NCBI GenBank assembly: GCA_025800125.1
Contig: JAOXSF010000092.1
Coordinates: 1 to 44,170, forward strand
Direction: 5' to 3'
DNA length: 44,170 bases
Source of the DNA: Marinobacterium sp.
GTDB taxonomy: Bacteria; Pseudomonadota; Gammaproteobacteria; Pseudomonadales; Balneatricaceae
The position numbers and the translations under genes were made by a program. Below the pieces are notes generated by a model that saw only the letters and a program-made list of their open reading frames with translations, ran no database searches and was not told the origin of the DNA. Below are positions 18,422 to 26,898 of this stretch, in pieces (position 1 is the first letter of the stretch; every line of letters begins with the position of its first letter).

Positions 18422-18439
18422 ACGTTTTGTACAAAGCGT
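18422..18439. promoter_or_regulatory. palindrome with TTTGTACAAA core, proximal copy
   Basis: ACGTTTTGTACAAAGCGT is an 18-bp near-perfect palindrome with a single mismatched pair, centred on GTAC. It lies about 140-160 bases upstream of the RTX start. The identical 10-bp core recurs at 18692-18701. The binding protein is unknown. Confidence 0.5.
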
Positions 18440-18689
18440 AACGTCCATATTCCGTCGTTCTTGAGCAAAAAAAACCAACCATACGTAAATTTTTTTTACT
18501 CAGTAAAATCATTGTATAAAACGGCTGTTTAGCCTATTTAAATACATTAAAAATCAACAAGTTAACAGCAAACAAAAATTGATCAAAAAATATCTCGTTT
18601 ACTGAGAAGAAACATTGAAACATAAAAGTAACAAAATATTAATTACTAACCAGTGTCATAAAGTCGGCACAAGATCTTTACCTCAAACA

Positions 18690-18703
18690 TATTTGTACAA
18701 ATA
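18690..18703. promoter_or_regulatory. palindrome with TTTGTACAAA core, distal copy
   Basis: TATTTGTACAAATA is a perfect 14-bp palindrome. It shares the TTTGTACAAA core with the copy at 18426-18435, and the centres are 266 bp apart. Confidence 0.5.
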
Positions 18704-18752
18704 ACCATCACCCGGATAGCCTGTTCGACTACACCCTCTGCGTACAGAAAGC

Positions 18753-18787
18753 AAAAAAAACGTCGCTGAATATGACTTTCAGCGACG
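18753..18787 (-). terminator. intrinsic terminator downstream of moaB
   Basis: Read on the minus strand, a 10-bp stem (CGTCGCTGAA / TTCAGCGACG) is followed by eight Ts. It lies about 95 bases after the moaB stop. Confidence 0.9.
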
Positions 18788-18837
18788 CTTATCTGAACAG
18801 TGACAGCTGCACTCAACGCAGCATCATTGCGGGCATC

Positions 18838-18867
18838 AGAGCTATAGACACCAGAGCTATAGATACC
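18838..18867. repeat. 15-bp tandem repeat in the moaB 3' region
   Basis: agagctatagacacc (18838-18852) is followed directly by agagctatagatacc (18853-18867). A partial third unit follows. It lies between the moaB stop and its terminator. No function is evident. Confidence 0.55.
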
Positions 18868-18882
18868 AGAGCGATGGCGATT

Positions 18883-19431
18883 TCAGTTACGAGGGCTACA
18901 GGCCGTTTCGGCATCCGGCATCACCATTTCAACAAAATTACAGGGGCGGTGTCGGGCGTCAAGCTGCTCACGGATAATCCGATTCCAACCGGTTCTGCAA
19001 GCACTCGGGGAGCCCGGCAAACAAAAAATCACCGTACGGTTAGCCACCCCGGCAAACGCACGGGACTGCACGGTTGAAGTGCCAATCTCTTCATACGAAA
19101 TTGCGCGAAACAGCTCACCAAAGCCCTCAATCTCTTTGTCAAACAGTGGCATTAACGCTTCAGGCGTTACATCACGTGCAGTAAAGCCTGTTCCACCGGT
19201 TACCAGAACGGCCTGGATATCAGGGTCAGCGATCATACGAGACACGTCTGCCCGCAGCAGGTAGCGATCATCCTTGCAAATAGTACGGCTATGGCAGTGA
19301 TGCCCTGCTTCTGTCAGCGCATTATCCAGTACATCACCTGAGCCATCGGTCTCAGGGGTGCGGGTATCAGATACCGTCAGCACAGCGATATTCAGAGAAC
19401 GGAATGGAACATCTTTTTTAGCGTGGCCCAT
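18883..19431 (-). CDS. moaB: molybdenum cofactor biosynthesis protein B
   Basis: This 182-residue protein is of the MoaB/MogA molybdopterin-binding fold (MPT adenylyltransferase family). Key segments are [21 protein letters not shown], the signature [17 protein letters not shown] and [10 protein letters not shown]. Length and the N-terminal LTVSDTR match E. coli MoaB more than MogA. The start is preceded by AGGAGA. It stands alone, with its own terminator and no other moa/moe gene in the window. Confidence 0.93.
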   Translation of the reverse strand: MGHAKKDVPFRSLNIAVLTVSDTRTPETDGSGDVLDNALTEAGHHCHSRTICKDDRYLLRADVSRMIADPDIQAVLVTGGTGFTARDVTPEALMPLFDKEIEGFGELFRAISYEEIGTSTVQSRAFAGVANRTVIFCLPGSPSACRTGWNRIIREQLDARHRPCNFVEMVMPDAETACSPRN

Positions 19432-19547
19432 GGGGGTCTCCTGGCAGGAAAATTAATTCAGACTAGAGACTAACAGCTACAACAAAAGTCGCAATCAGCA
19501 CAAGGATTCAATGCACAGAATGTATTGTTCAGACCTCAGACGACACT

Positions 19548-20459
19548 CTACACAGTATCGACTGTCGCGACTGTTACCAGCCCGATACAGATCAGACCAA
19601 CCCCGGTCAGTTTTGGTCGATGTGCAGACTCACTGAGCAACCAGACCCCAAGACCAACACCAATCGGAATACTCAGCTGCCGAAATGCCACAACATAACT
19701 GACGTTATCCACATACTGCATGCTCCAGAGCACCAGCAGATAGGTCAACAACATACTGCAACCGGTTAATGCACAGGCTTTCCAGCTGTATCGGAAATGG
19801 CTGACCAGTGCTGCCCGCTGCCGTCCGGAGAACACTTGAATCAGTACCAGTAACACGCCGGATGCCAGTGTCTGTAGCCATATATAAAGAAGGGAGACTT
19901 CACCATCTGTCATCAGTCCCTGTGTTGCCATCAGTTTCACTGCGCGATCATCAAACAGGGAATAACCTGCTGTGGCGCAGGCAGCACTGAGCGCAAACAG
20001 AGTGGCACGGTTGACGTAGTTGCTCAGGCGCAGGTCACGGAAATGATGCATCGGCAGAATCAGTGAACCCGCCATAATGGCGCACATACCAACAATGCCT
20101 GTAACAGTCAGACTCTCAGCCTGGCCCAGAATCAGCGTGGAAACAGCAACGATAATCAAGGGTGAAGCACGGGCAAGCGGGTAAACAATGGATATATCAC
20201 CGCTGCGATAGGCTTTTGCCAGTGAAGAGAGATACCAGCCCTGACAAACGCCCGAGCCCAGCAATAACCACCAGAAATCAGCGGGCAGTTTGTATATCAG
20301 CCCAAGCAGTGGCCATACCAGTGGCAACATGAACAACGGGCTAAGAATAAAAGCGACAGTGAAAAACGCCGTGGTCGGGCTGATTTTCTTACCAAAGAAA
20401 TTCCACAGCGCATGCATCAGCGCCGACAGGGCAATCAGCCCCAGTGCGATCAGACTCAT
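19548..20459 (-). CDS. DMT/EamA-family transporter
   Basis: This 303-residue protein has about ten hydrophobic segments arranged as two EamA-like halves, with IVYPLARASPLIIVA in the first and FRQLSIPIGVGLGVWLLSE in the second. Such drug/metabolite transporters export or import small metabolites, and the substrate cannot be told from sequence. It follows phnX on the same strand but is separated from it by a terminator-like hairpin, so a role in phosphonate metabolism is possible but unproven. Confidence 0.85.
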   Translation of the reverse strand: MSLIALGLIALSALMHALWNFFGKKISPTTAFFTVAFILSPLFMLPLVWPLLGLIYKLPADFWWLLLGSGVCQGWYLSSLAKAYRSGDISIVYPLARASPLIIVAVSTLILGQAESLTVTGIVGMCAIMAGSLILPMHHFRDLRLSNYVNRATLFALSAACATAGYSLFDDRAVKLMATQGLMTDGEVSLLYIWLQTLASGVLLVLIQVFSGRQRAALVSHFRYSWKACALTGCSMLLTYLLVLWSMQYVDNVSYVVAFRQLSIPIGVGLGVWLLSESAHRPKLTGVGLICIGLVTVATVDTV

Positions 20460-20540
20460 GGTCTGGCTCCTGCGTACCGGGGTATGCCTTTACCACCGGC
20501 CCATCAAGCAGAAAAATGCATACAGGTTACTCGTACACAT

Positions 20541-20572
20541 AAAAAAACAGCACTATGCCGGGCACAGTGCTG
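20541..20572 (-). terminator. intrinsic terminator downstream of phnX
   Basis: On the minus strand, CAGCACTGTGCC pairs with GGCATAGTGCTG (one G-U pair, minimal loop). Seven Ts follow. It lies about 30 bases after the phnX stop. Confidence 0.88.
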
Positions 20573-20600
20573 CTCAATCATCACACAGAAAGCTGTCAGC

Positions 20601-21431
20601 TTATGGTTGCTCACCTTCAGCCAGACGGTCTTCAATGTCAGCAATCACCGCTGGCAGGTCTGCCACTGTGTCGATCACATAGTGCGCACCGGCACGCTGG
20701 AAACGGGCATAGGCAACTTCACGTTTTGCTTCCTGTTCCGCTTCAGACAGAGCTTCCCACTCCGCCAGATCAAGGCCTACTTCATTACCGGATACCGCCA
20801 GGCCCACAGTCCATGCGCCAGCATTGAGGCCTTCCTCAATACCCGCGATTGTGTCATCTACTTTCACCACAGACTGTACAGCTTCAACTTCCATCTCCAG
20901 CAGGTTTTTCCACAACATGTGTGGATATGGACGGCCACGCGGAACATCCGTTGCGCAGACACAGGAGTCCGGCGCATAACCCTGTTCAGCAGCACCGGCC
21001 AGCATATCCTGAATCATATTGCTGGCATAACCGGTGTTACCGCCTACCTTGATGTTATTTTCACGCAGGAAGGCAACCGTTTCTGCTGTACCAGGAATCA
21101 GGCTGGAGCGCTCAGCGATCATTGCCGTCTGCACCGGTATGAAGTCAACGTACAGGCGGTCAATGTCCGCTTCCGTCGCCTCAGCACCATGCGCATCAAT
21201 CCATGCCTGACGGATACGCGGCATCGCCAGCAGCTGAGCAATGTGCTCGCGCTTTTCCAGCCCCATCGGTACACGGGCTTCTGCAACACTGATTTCAACG
21301 CCGTTGTTGGCAAACAGAGCCGTAAATGCCTTGACCGGTGCCAGAGAACCGAAATCAATAGTGGTGCCTGCCCAGTCAAAAACAACTGCAGTCACAGGGC
21401 CGGTGTATTTACGAACATAGGTAAAGGACAT
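20601..21431 (-). CDS. phnX: phosphonoacetaldehyde hydrolase
   Basis: This 276-residue HAD-superfamily enzyme (phosphonatase) cleaves the C-P bond of phosphonoacetaldehyde to acetaldehyde and phosphate. The nucleophile is Asp19 in VFDWAGTTIDF. The Schiff-base lysine is Lys60 in the cap-domain motif MGLEKREHI. It takes the product of PhnW, encoded immediately upstream (65 bases between them), so phnW-phnX form a pathway pair. Length matches the family. Confidence 0.97.
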   Translation of the reverse strand: MSFTYVRKYTGPVTAVVFDWAGTTIDFGSLAPVKAFTALFANNGVEISVAEARVPMGLEKREHIAQLLAMPRIRQAWIDAHGAEATEADIDRLYVDFIPVQTAMIAERSSLIPGTAETVAFLRENNIKVGGNTGYASNMIQDMLAGAAEQGYAPDSCVCATDVPRGRPYPHMLWKNLLEMEVEAVQSVVKVDDTIAGIEEGLNAGAWTVGLAVSGNEVGLDLAEWEALSEAEQEAKREVAYARFQRAGAHYVIDTVADLPAVIADIEDRLAEGEQP

Positions 21432-21496
21432 GGTTTTTCTCTCTCAGGGGTTCAGAGTCAGAGTTCAAATTCAGAATATTGGTCGAGGTACAGGTA

Positions 21497-22672
21497 TCAG
21501 GCGTCCAGGGCGACACCCATCTCCTGTAATACTTCAGCTACCACAACCAGAAGCTGGTCAATCTGGGCATCGTAAAGCTGACCAATGCAGCCGATGCGGA
21601 AGCTTTCCGCTTCTGTCAGTTTGCCCGGATAGATAATGAAACCGCGTGCTTTCAGGCGGTTATAGAAATCACGGAATTCAAAAGCCGGATGCTCAGGGCT
21701 GAAGAAAGTAGTGATAATCGGAGACAGCCACTGGTCATCCAGCAAGGTACGGAAACCCAGTTCACGCATACCCGCTACCATACGGTCACGGTTACGGCTA
21801 TAACGGGCATGACGCCCTGCTGTACCACCTTCTGCTTCATGCTCATGCAGCGCCTGCAGAAATGCTGCTACAACATGGGTAGGCGGGGTAAAACGCCACT
21901 GCCCGGTGCGTTCCATGTATACCCACTGGTCATACAGGTCCAGACACAGGCTATGAGCATTACCCTCGCTGCGTTCCAGCAGATCACGGTCGATAATGGC
22001 GTAACCAAAGCCAGGCACACCTTCGATGCACTTGTTAGCCGCCGAGATCAGCGCAGCAAATTTCAGTTCACGGGCATCTACAGGGAGCGCACCAAACGCA
22101 CTCATGGCATCAATAATCAGTCGACGTCCGGCCTGTTCAACAACGGTGGCGATCTCTGCAACCGGGTTCAGAATGCCTGAACTGGTTTCACAGTACACCA
22201 GTGCTACATCAGTGATTGCCGGGTCTGAGGCCAGTACTTCAGCTACTTCTTCTGGCGTTGGCGGAGCATAATCACCTTTATCAATCACTACATGGTCACG
22301 GCCCATGTAGCTCAATGTTTTACTCATGCGCTGGCCATAAGCACCATTCATCAGCACCAGCACTTTGCCATCTCGTGGCACGATAGTGCCCAGCGTCGCT
22401 TCTACGGCAAAGCTGCCACTACCCTGAACCGGTACACAAACATGGCTCTGTTCAGCGTTCGCCAGCGCCAGCAGACGCTGACGTACTTCTGCGGTAATCG
22501 CATTGAAATCACCATCCCATGAGCCCCAGTCATGCAGCATCGCCTGTTTGGTGGTCAGTGTGGTGGTGATCGGGCCTGGCGTCAGCAGGTAAGGCTCAGT
22601 CGGTGCATACCCGGTTACAGCCTGGTCAACCGTTACAGTCTGAGCAGTATCGACAGAGTTCTGTGCAGTCAT
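21497..22672 (-). CDS. phnW: 2-aminoethylphosphonate--pyruvate transaminase
   Basis: This 391-residue PLP-dependent class V aminotransferase moves the amino group of 2-aminoethylphosphonate to pyruvate, giving phosphonoacetaldehyde and alanine. Motifs are [18 protein letters not shown], the PLP-binding Asp188 (IIDAMSAFG) and the Schiff-base Lys214 in [14 protein letters not shown]. The likely PhnR operator ends 14 bases before the ATG. The ribosome-binding sequence (TTGGAAAAC) is weak, suggesting modest translation or a further control point. Confidence 0.97.
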   Translation of the reverse strand: MTAQNSVDTAQTVTVDQAVTGYAPTEPYLLTPGPITTTLTTKQAMLHDWGSWDGDFNAITAEVRQRLLALANAEQSHVCVPVQGSGSFAVEATLGTIVPRDGKVLVLMNGAYGQRMSKTLSYMGRDHVVIDKGDYAPPTPEEVAEVLASDPAITDVALVYCETSSGILNPVAEIATVVEQAGRRLIIDAMSAFGALPVDARELKFAALISAANKCIEGVPGFGYAIIDRDLLERSEGNAHSLCLDLYDQWVYMERTGQWRFTPPTHVVAAFLQALHEHEAEGGTAGRHARYSRNRDRMVAGMRELGFRTLLDDQWLSPIITTFFSPEHPAFEFRDFYNRLKARGFIIYPGKLTEAESFRIGCIGQLYDAQIDQLLVVVAEVLQEMGVALDA

Positions 22673-22685
22673 GATTGTTTTCCAA

Positions 22686-22699
22686 CTGGTATATACCAG
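22686..22699. promoter_or_regulatory. PhnR-type operator at phnW
   Basis: CTGGTATATACCAG is a perfect 14-bp palindrome, identical to the one upstream of phnS. GntR/HutC-type regulators commonly bind TGGTATANACCA-like sites. It contains TGGTATATA, a possible extended -10, and lies just ahead of the phnW ribosome-binding site, so binding would block initiation. Confidence 0.8.
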
Positions 22700-22711
22700 A
22701 TTAATTAAGCC

Positions 22712-22739
22712 AAAAAATACCCGGCTGGCACCAGCCGGG
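22712..22739 (-). terminator. intrinsic terminator between phnU and phnW
   Basis: On the minus strand a perfect 9-bp GC-rich stem (CCCGGCTGG / CCAGCCGGG) with a two-base loop is followed by TATTTTTT. It separates the transporter transcript from phnW, which then depends on its own promoter or on read-through. Confidence 0.88.
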
Positions 22740-22852
22740 ACTTCATTGTTTTCAGTATGCTTTGCTTTGATTACAGTTTTACGTCATACGGTACGCTGCA
22801 ACATGAAATTCCCACCCAGGGGCACTATTTCAACATTCAGCCACGTCAAGAT

Positions 22853-24574
22853 TCAGTACATACGCCAGCCCTGGGTGCGCTCCAGCAGGTATTTTGACAA
22901 CAACCAGTGAATACCTTTGGCAGCAAAGCAGGTCACCATCAGCAGTACCCCCATAGCAGCGGCAGGTGCTATATCACCGGCATCATCCATATTCAGTACC
23001 GCAACCGACGCCAGCATGGTGTCCGTTGAATACAGGAATACCACCGCAGACACTGTATTGAGCGCATTCACAAACAGATAGATGGCGATCTCCAGCAACG
23101 CAGGCAGGCAGACCGGCAGTGTTACGCGCCAGAAAGTCACATAAAACGGTACTTTCAGAGATGCCGACACCGCTTCAAATTCTGGATCGATCTGCTTCAA
23201 CGCCGTAACCGCCGTCAGATGACAGACCGTGTAGTAGTGGGCAATGGTGCAGATAACCAGAATTGCCATGGTGCCATACAGGCCATTGAACGGGTTATCC
23301 GGCTTGTTAAAGAAGAAGATATACGCCAGCCCCAGCACCAGGCCTGGCACCGCCAGCGGCAACATCGCCATCAGATGCAGGGTGCCACGCAGGCCATTCA
23401 TGGTAGGCACCTTGACCACCAGCCAGGCGTTGATAAAGATCAGCGCGGTGCCAAATAATGCTACCCAGAACCCCAGTTGCAGGGAATTGTAGTAAGCTTC
23501 CCAGCCACCGCCATCCATCAGATCAAACTGATAGTTATTAAAGGAAAGCTCCAGATTATATGGCCAGAAGGTCACCAGCGACGCATACACCGCCATACCC
23601 AGCACACCGATAATCGTGGCAATAATCGGCAGACAGAGCGCCAGCAGCACCCGGTCTTTCAATGGGCTGGCTTTGGGACGTAGCGGTTCAGCACGTGCAC
23701 TGAGCATTGCCACCTGTTTTTTCTGTACCCAGCGGTCAGCGGCAAATGCCAGCATTGCAGGTAACAGCAGAATCACAGAAACCACCGCGCCCATCTCGAA
23801 ATTCTGCTGACCAATAACCTGTTTATAAATATCCGTCGCCAGTACATTGTATTGGCCTCCGATCACCTTAGGTGCGCCAAAGTCGGTAATAACCAGGGTA
23901 AATACCACAAAGCCCGCACTGATCAGGCCATAACGGATTGACGGCAATGTAACGGTAAAAAAGGTACGTAGTGGGCTGGTACGCAATGCGCGGGCCGACT
24001 CATACAGACGGGCATCCGTGTTGGACAATGCAGTTACCAGGATCATGGTTGCCGCCGGGAAACACCAGAATGCCAGGCTGATAACAATACCAATCGGGCC
24101 ATACACGGTTTCACCCATCAACCAGCTTTTCAGTACGCCCTGATTACCAAACAGGTAAACCAGCGAGATTGCAGGCAACAGGGACGGGGCAAAAATAGGT
24201 GCCATCATCACCACCCGGATAATGCCCTTAAAGGGCATACAGCTACGGGTCAGTGCATAGGCGGTCAGCAGTGCCAGGCTGAGCACCACAACAGTCGTTA
24301 CCGATGCAATGGTCAGAGAGTGGATAACGGAGCTGGCCAAGCTTGGCGTTTCAGCGTAAGCAACAAAGTTGTCAAAGCCAACAAAGTTACCATCACGGTC
24401 CTGCATACTTTTCGACAGGATCGTCCACAACGGCAGTACCATTGCCACCAGCAGGCCACCGATACCCAGCAGTAAACCCGCCGCCTGCAACAGCTGATCA
24501 CGGCCCATATCGACACGGCCGTTACCGGTCAGCTTCATTACCAGCGCACTCATATTCAATGTCTGGGTATTCAT
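22853..24574 (-). CDS. phnU: 2-aminoethylphosphonate ABC transporter permease (two fused permease domains)
   Basis: This 573-residue inner-membrane protein has about 12 hydrophobic segments and two BPD_transp_1 (EAA-loop) halves, roughly 75-270 and 345-540. It therefore supplies both permease subunits in one chain. It matches by resemblance the PhnU2-type permease of 2-aminoethylphosphonate importers. The start ATG overlaps the phnT stop by four bases (ATGA), indicating translational coupling. It works with PhnT (ATPase) and PhnS (binding protein). A strong terminator lies downstream. Substrate assignment rests mainly on the phnW/phnX context. Confidence 0.9.
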   Translation of the reverse strand: MNTQTLNMSALVMKLTGNGRVDMGRDQLLQAAGLLLGIGGLLVAMVLPLWTILSKSMQDRDGNFVGFDNFVAYAETPSLASSVIHSLTIASVTTVVVLSLALLTAYALTRSCMPFKGIIRVVMMAPIFAPSLLPAISLVYLFGNQGVLKSWLMGETVYGPIGIVISLAFWCFPAATMILVTALSNTDARLYESARALRTSPLRTFFTVTLPSIRYGLISAGFVVFTLVITDFGAPKVIGGQYNVLATDIYKQVIGQQNFEMGAVVSVILLLPAMLAFAADRWVQKKQVAMLSARAEPLRPKASPLKDRVLLALCLPIIATIIGVLGMAVYASLVTFWPYNLELSFNNYQFDLMDGGGWEAYYNSLQLGFWVALFGTALIFINAWLVVKVPTMNGLRGTLHLMAMLPLAVPGLVLGLAYIFFFNKPDNPFNGLYGTMAILVICTIAHYYTVCHLTAVTALKQIDPEFEAVSASLKVPFYVTFWRVTLPVCLPALLEIAIYLFVNALNTVSAVVFLYSTDTMLASVAVLNMDDAGDIAPAAAMGVLLMVTCFAAKGIHWLLSKYLLERTQGWRMY

Positions 24575-25638
24575 GCGCTGTGCTCGAACAGGTGCAGACG
24601 GTGGCGAGGCAGGTCCAGCATCAGTTCAGAGCCATGCTGGATATTCAGATCGCGCACATCATTCATGGAAAAATCTGCCAGCAGACGGTGGCTCATACCA
24701 GGTACATGCAGTTCGGAACGTACAAAAGAGCCCAGAAATTCCATGGATTCCACCGCTGCCGAGATGCGGTTAGTGGCATCACCATTGTGGCGTACACGAA
24801 TATCTTCCGGACGAATCGCCAGTTGCAAGCTGCTTTCAGGTGCAAACTCATCACAGCTGCAGCACAGGGACTGATCACCCACCTGTACACGCTCATTACC
24901 CAGTGCTGTGCCAGGCAGGAAGTTCATGGTGCCTACAAATGAAGCAACAAACGCAGAAGCCGGATTGGCATAGATCTCCTGCGGTGTGCCCACCTGTTCA
25001 ATCACGCCCTGATTCATCACCACGATACGGTCTGCCATCGCCAGCGCTTCTTCCTGGTCGTGGGTCACCATAATGGTGGTAACACCCAGTTTACGCTGTA
25101 GCGATTTGATTTCGTGGCGCAGGTGGATACGCACACGGGCATCCAGTGCCGACAGTGGTTCGTCCAGCAATAACAGGCCCGGGCTGGTCGCAATCGCACG
25201 GGCCAGTGCAACACGCTGCTGCTGACCGCCAGACAGCTGAGCTGGATACTTCACACCCGAATCAGGCAAGCCGATCAGTTCCAGCAGTTCATCAACCCGG
25301 GCGGTGATACTTTTTTTATCCACAGACTGGTTGCGCAGACCATAGCCTATGTTGTCGGCTACCGTCAGGTTAGGAAAAAGTGCATAGGACTGAAACACGA
25401 TGCCAAAATCACGTTTTTCCGGCGTCAGCCAGGAGATCTCACGTCCTCCCTGAGAGATCTCACCTTCGCTCTGCATATCCAGCCCGGCAATGGCTCGCAG
25501 CAAGGTTGTTTTGCCACAACCGGAAGGGCCCAGAAAACAGACAAATTCACCTTCCTGAATATCAAGTGAAATGTCATCCAGCGCGGTAAATTCGCCAAAT
25601 GTCTTGGAAAGGTTACGAATTGACAGGTAATTATTCAT
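24571..25638 (-). CDS. phnT: 2-aminoethylphosphonate ABC transporter ATP-binding protein
   Basis: This 355-residue ATPase starts MNNYLSIRNLSKTFGEF. It has Walker A GPSGCGKTT, the signature LSGGQQQRVALARA and Walker B LLLLDEPLSALDA. A C-terminal TOBE-like regulatory extension is of the kind seen in Pot/Fbp/AEP importers. The chosen ATG at 25638 is preceded by GGAG at seven bases. An upstream in-frame start at 25689 has no comparable site. It overlaps phnU by four bases. Confidence 0.93.
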   Translation of the reverse strand: MNNYLSIRNLSKTFGEFTALDDISLDIQEGEFVCFLGPSGCGKTTLLRAIAGLDMQSEGEISQGGREISWLTPEKRDFGIVFQSYALFPNLTVADNIGYGLRNQSVDKKSITARVDELLELIGLPDSGVKYPAQLSGGQQQRVALARAIATSPGLLLLDEPLSALDARVRIHLRHEIKSLQRKLGVTTIMVTHDQEEALAMADRIVVMNQGVIEQVGTPQEIYANPASAFVASFVGTMNFLPGTALGNERVQVGDQSLCCSCDEFAPESSLQLAIRPEDIRVRHNGDATNRISAAVESMEFLGSFVRSELHVPGMSHRLLADFSMNDVRDLNIQHGSELMLDLPRHRLHLFEHSA

Positions 25639-25733
25639 CAGATCACTCCGATGCACTTTCGTAAATGCAGATGTTCTTACAGCAGACATTCCGCAGTAAC
25701 AGGTACATTGTGCAGGTTTCAGATACAGGAAAA

Positions 25734-25756
25734 CGGCACCACGCAGTGTGGTGCCG
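25734..25756 (-). terminator. attenuator-like hairpin between phnS and phnT
   Basis: On the minus strand a perfect 9-bp stem (CGGCACCAC / GTGGTGCCG) with a five-base loop is followed by TTTT, about 40 bases after the phnS stop and 95 bases before phnT. The short T-run suggests partial termination or 3'-end protection. Both would make phnS mRNA more abundant than phnTU. Confidence 0.7.
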
Positions 25757-25796
25757 ATATATGACAGTGTTGTTACATCTGTCGTGTCAGGCCAGC

Positions 25797-26822
25797 TTAT
25801 TTCGGATCAGACTTGCTGTCGTAACGCTGCTGCCAGCTTTTCAGAATGGCGCTGCGGTTACTGGCAGCCCAGCCGAAGTTGTTGTCAATCATCAGTGCTT
25901 CCGGGTTTTCCGGGAAGTACTTCACAGGCTTGGCAACCCCTGGCATAGCCACTACGGCATAGCCCTTGTTGTACATCTCGTTAGCCTGACGGGAGATAGA
26001 GAAATCCAGCAGTTTTTTTGCGGCTTCCAGTTTGTCAGTGCCCTTCACGATAGCGGTGGCTTCCATATCCCAGCCCACACCTTCACTCGGGAACACCACA
26101 TCCAGCGGCGCACCTTTGGCTTTCAGCTTGGCACCTTTGTAGGCAAACGAAACACCGATAGTGGTTTCACCTGCCGCTGCCAGTTTGCACGGCTTGGAAC
26201 CGGAATGCGTATAGCGGGCAATGTTGTTATGCAGGCGGTCCATAAAGCCCCAGCCTTTCTCTTCACCAAACATCTGCAACCAGGAAGAAACATCCAGGAA
26301 ACCGGTGCCGGAAGATGCCGGGTTCGGCATGATGATGTGACCTTTGTAGACCGGTTTAGTCAGATCTTCCCAGGAGGTTGGCGCAGGAATATTGTTTTTC
26401 TCTGCCTCAACCGTGTTAAAACAGATCGCTGCAATCCAGGCATCCATACCAACCCAGGAAGGGACAGAGTCGGTATCACGGAATTTAGCTGACAGCTTGT
26501 CCAGCCCTTTGGGTGAATAAGGCTGTAGCATGTCCTGTTCTTTCAGTACCAGCAGGGAGGTTGCCGCCAGTCCCCAGACAACATCAGCCTGTGGGTTTTC
26601 CTTCTCAGCCAGTAGTTTCGCCGTTACGATACCGGTTGAGTCACGCACCCAGCGAATCTTGATATCCGGATATTGTTTATTGAACTCACGGGCATAGCGC
26701 TTGAGGTCTTCCGCTTCAACAGCAGTGTAGACAGTCAGCTCAGTAGCAGCCTGGGCGGTGGTCAGGCCTGCAGCCATCACGGAGGCAGCAGTCAGATAAC
26801 GCAGGAACGGTTTCATGCTCAT
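25797..26822 (-). CDS. phnS: 2-aminoethylphosphonate ABC transporter substrate-binding protein
   Basis: This 341-residue periplasmic protein has signal peptide MKPFLRYLTAASVMAAGLTTAQA, with mature sequence starting at ATELTVYTAVEAEDL. It has the iron/polyamine-type binding fold (ADVVWGLAATSLLVL; MPNPASSGTGFLDVSSWLQMFGEEKGWGFMD). It resembles PhnS2-type 2-aminoethylphosphonate-binding proteins. Starts at 26822 and 26816 are both possible, and the second leaves a better ribosome-binding spacing. It is the first gene of the transporter operon, behind a Pho-box-like promoter and a PhnR-type operator. Confidence 0.92.
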   Translation of the reverse strand: MSMKPFLRYLTAASVMAAGLTTAQAATELTVYTAVEAEDLKRYAREFNKQYPDIKIRWVRDSTGIVTAKLLAEKENPQADVVWGLAATSLLVLKEQDMLQPYSPKGLDKLSAKFRDTDSVPSWVGMDAWIAAICFNTVEAEKNNIPAPTSWEDLTKPVYKGHIIMPNPASSGTGFLDVSSWLQMFGEEKGWGFMDRLHNNIARYTHSGSKPCKLAAAGETTIGVSFAYKGAKLKAKGAPLDVVFPSEGVGWDMEATAIVKGTDKLEAAKKLLDFSISRQANEMYNKGYAVVAMPGVAKPVKYFPENPEALMIDNNFGWAASNRSAILKSWQQRYDSKSDPK

Positions 26823-26856
26823 TCACTCTCTGGTACAGAAGATCAGGTCAGACAAA

Positions 26857-26870
26857 CTGGTATATACCAG
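26857..26870. promoter_or_regulatory. PhnR-type operator at phnS
   Basis: CTGGTATATACCAG is identical to the site at phnW (22686-22699). It lies about 35 bases before the phnS start and just downstream of the predicted transcription start. A bound repressor would block elongation or open-complex formation. Confidence 0.82.
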
Positions 26871-26882
26871 CAACTGATGATC

Positions 26883-26891
26883 AATTTACCA
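26883..26891 (-). promoter_or_regulatory. extended -10 of the phnS promoter
   Basis: The minus strand reads TGGTAAATT, a TGn-extended -10 element. It begins seven bases after the second Pho-box repeat, with the TAAATT hexamer ten bases after it. This is the spacing expected when PhoB replaces -35 contacts. No good -35 hexamer is present, consistent with an activator-dependent promoter. Confidence 0.55.
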
Positions 26892-26898
26892 GGGCTCT

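Larger units (their letters stand above)
18281..18752. promoter_or_regulatory. long AT-rich upstream region of the RTX gene
   Basis: About 470 bases with no credible gene and long A/T runs, for example around 18461-18500 and 18540-18660. It separates the RTX start from the moaB terminator. It holds two TTTGTACAAA palindromes (described separately). I found no unambiguous -35/-10 pair on the minus strand. The AT bias would suit H-NS/MvaT-type silencing, which is an inference. Confidence 0.5.

Noticed and set aside
18772-19077. 101-codon plus-strand frame with repeated AIDTR
   Set aside because: Begins inside the moaB terminator and overlaps moaB antisense. The peptide repeat only reflects the 15-bp DNA tandem repeat.
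20412-21575. 387-codon plus-strand open frame
   Set aside because: Antisense to phnX and the phnW end. The genuine enzymes on the other strand have intact catalytic residues.
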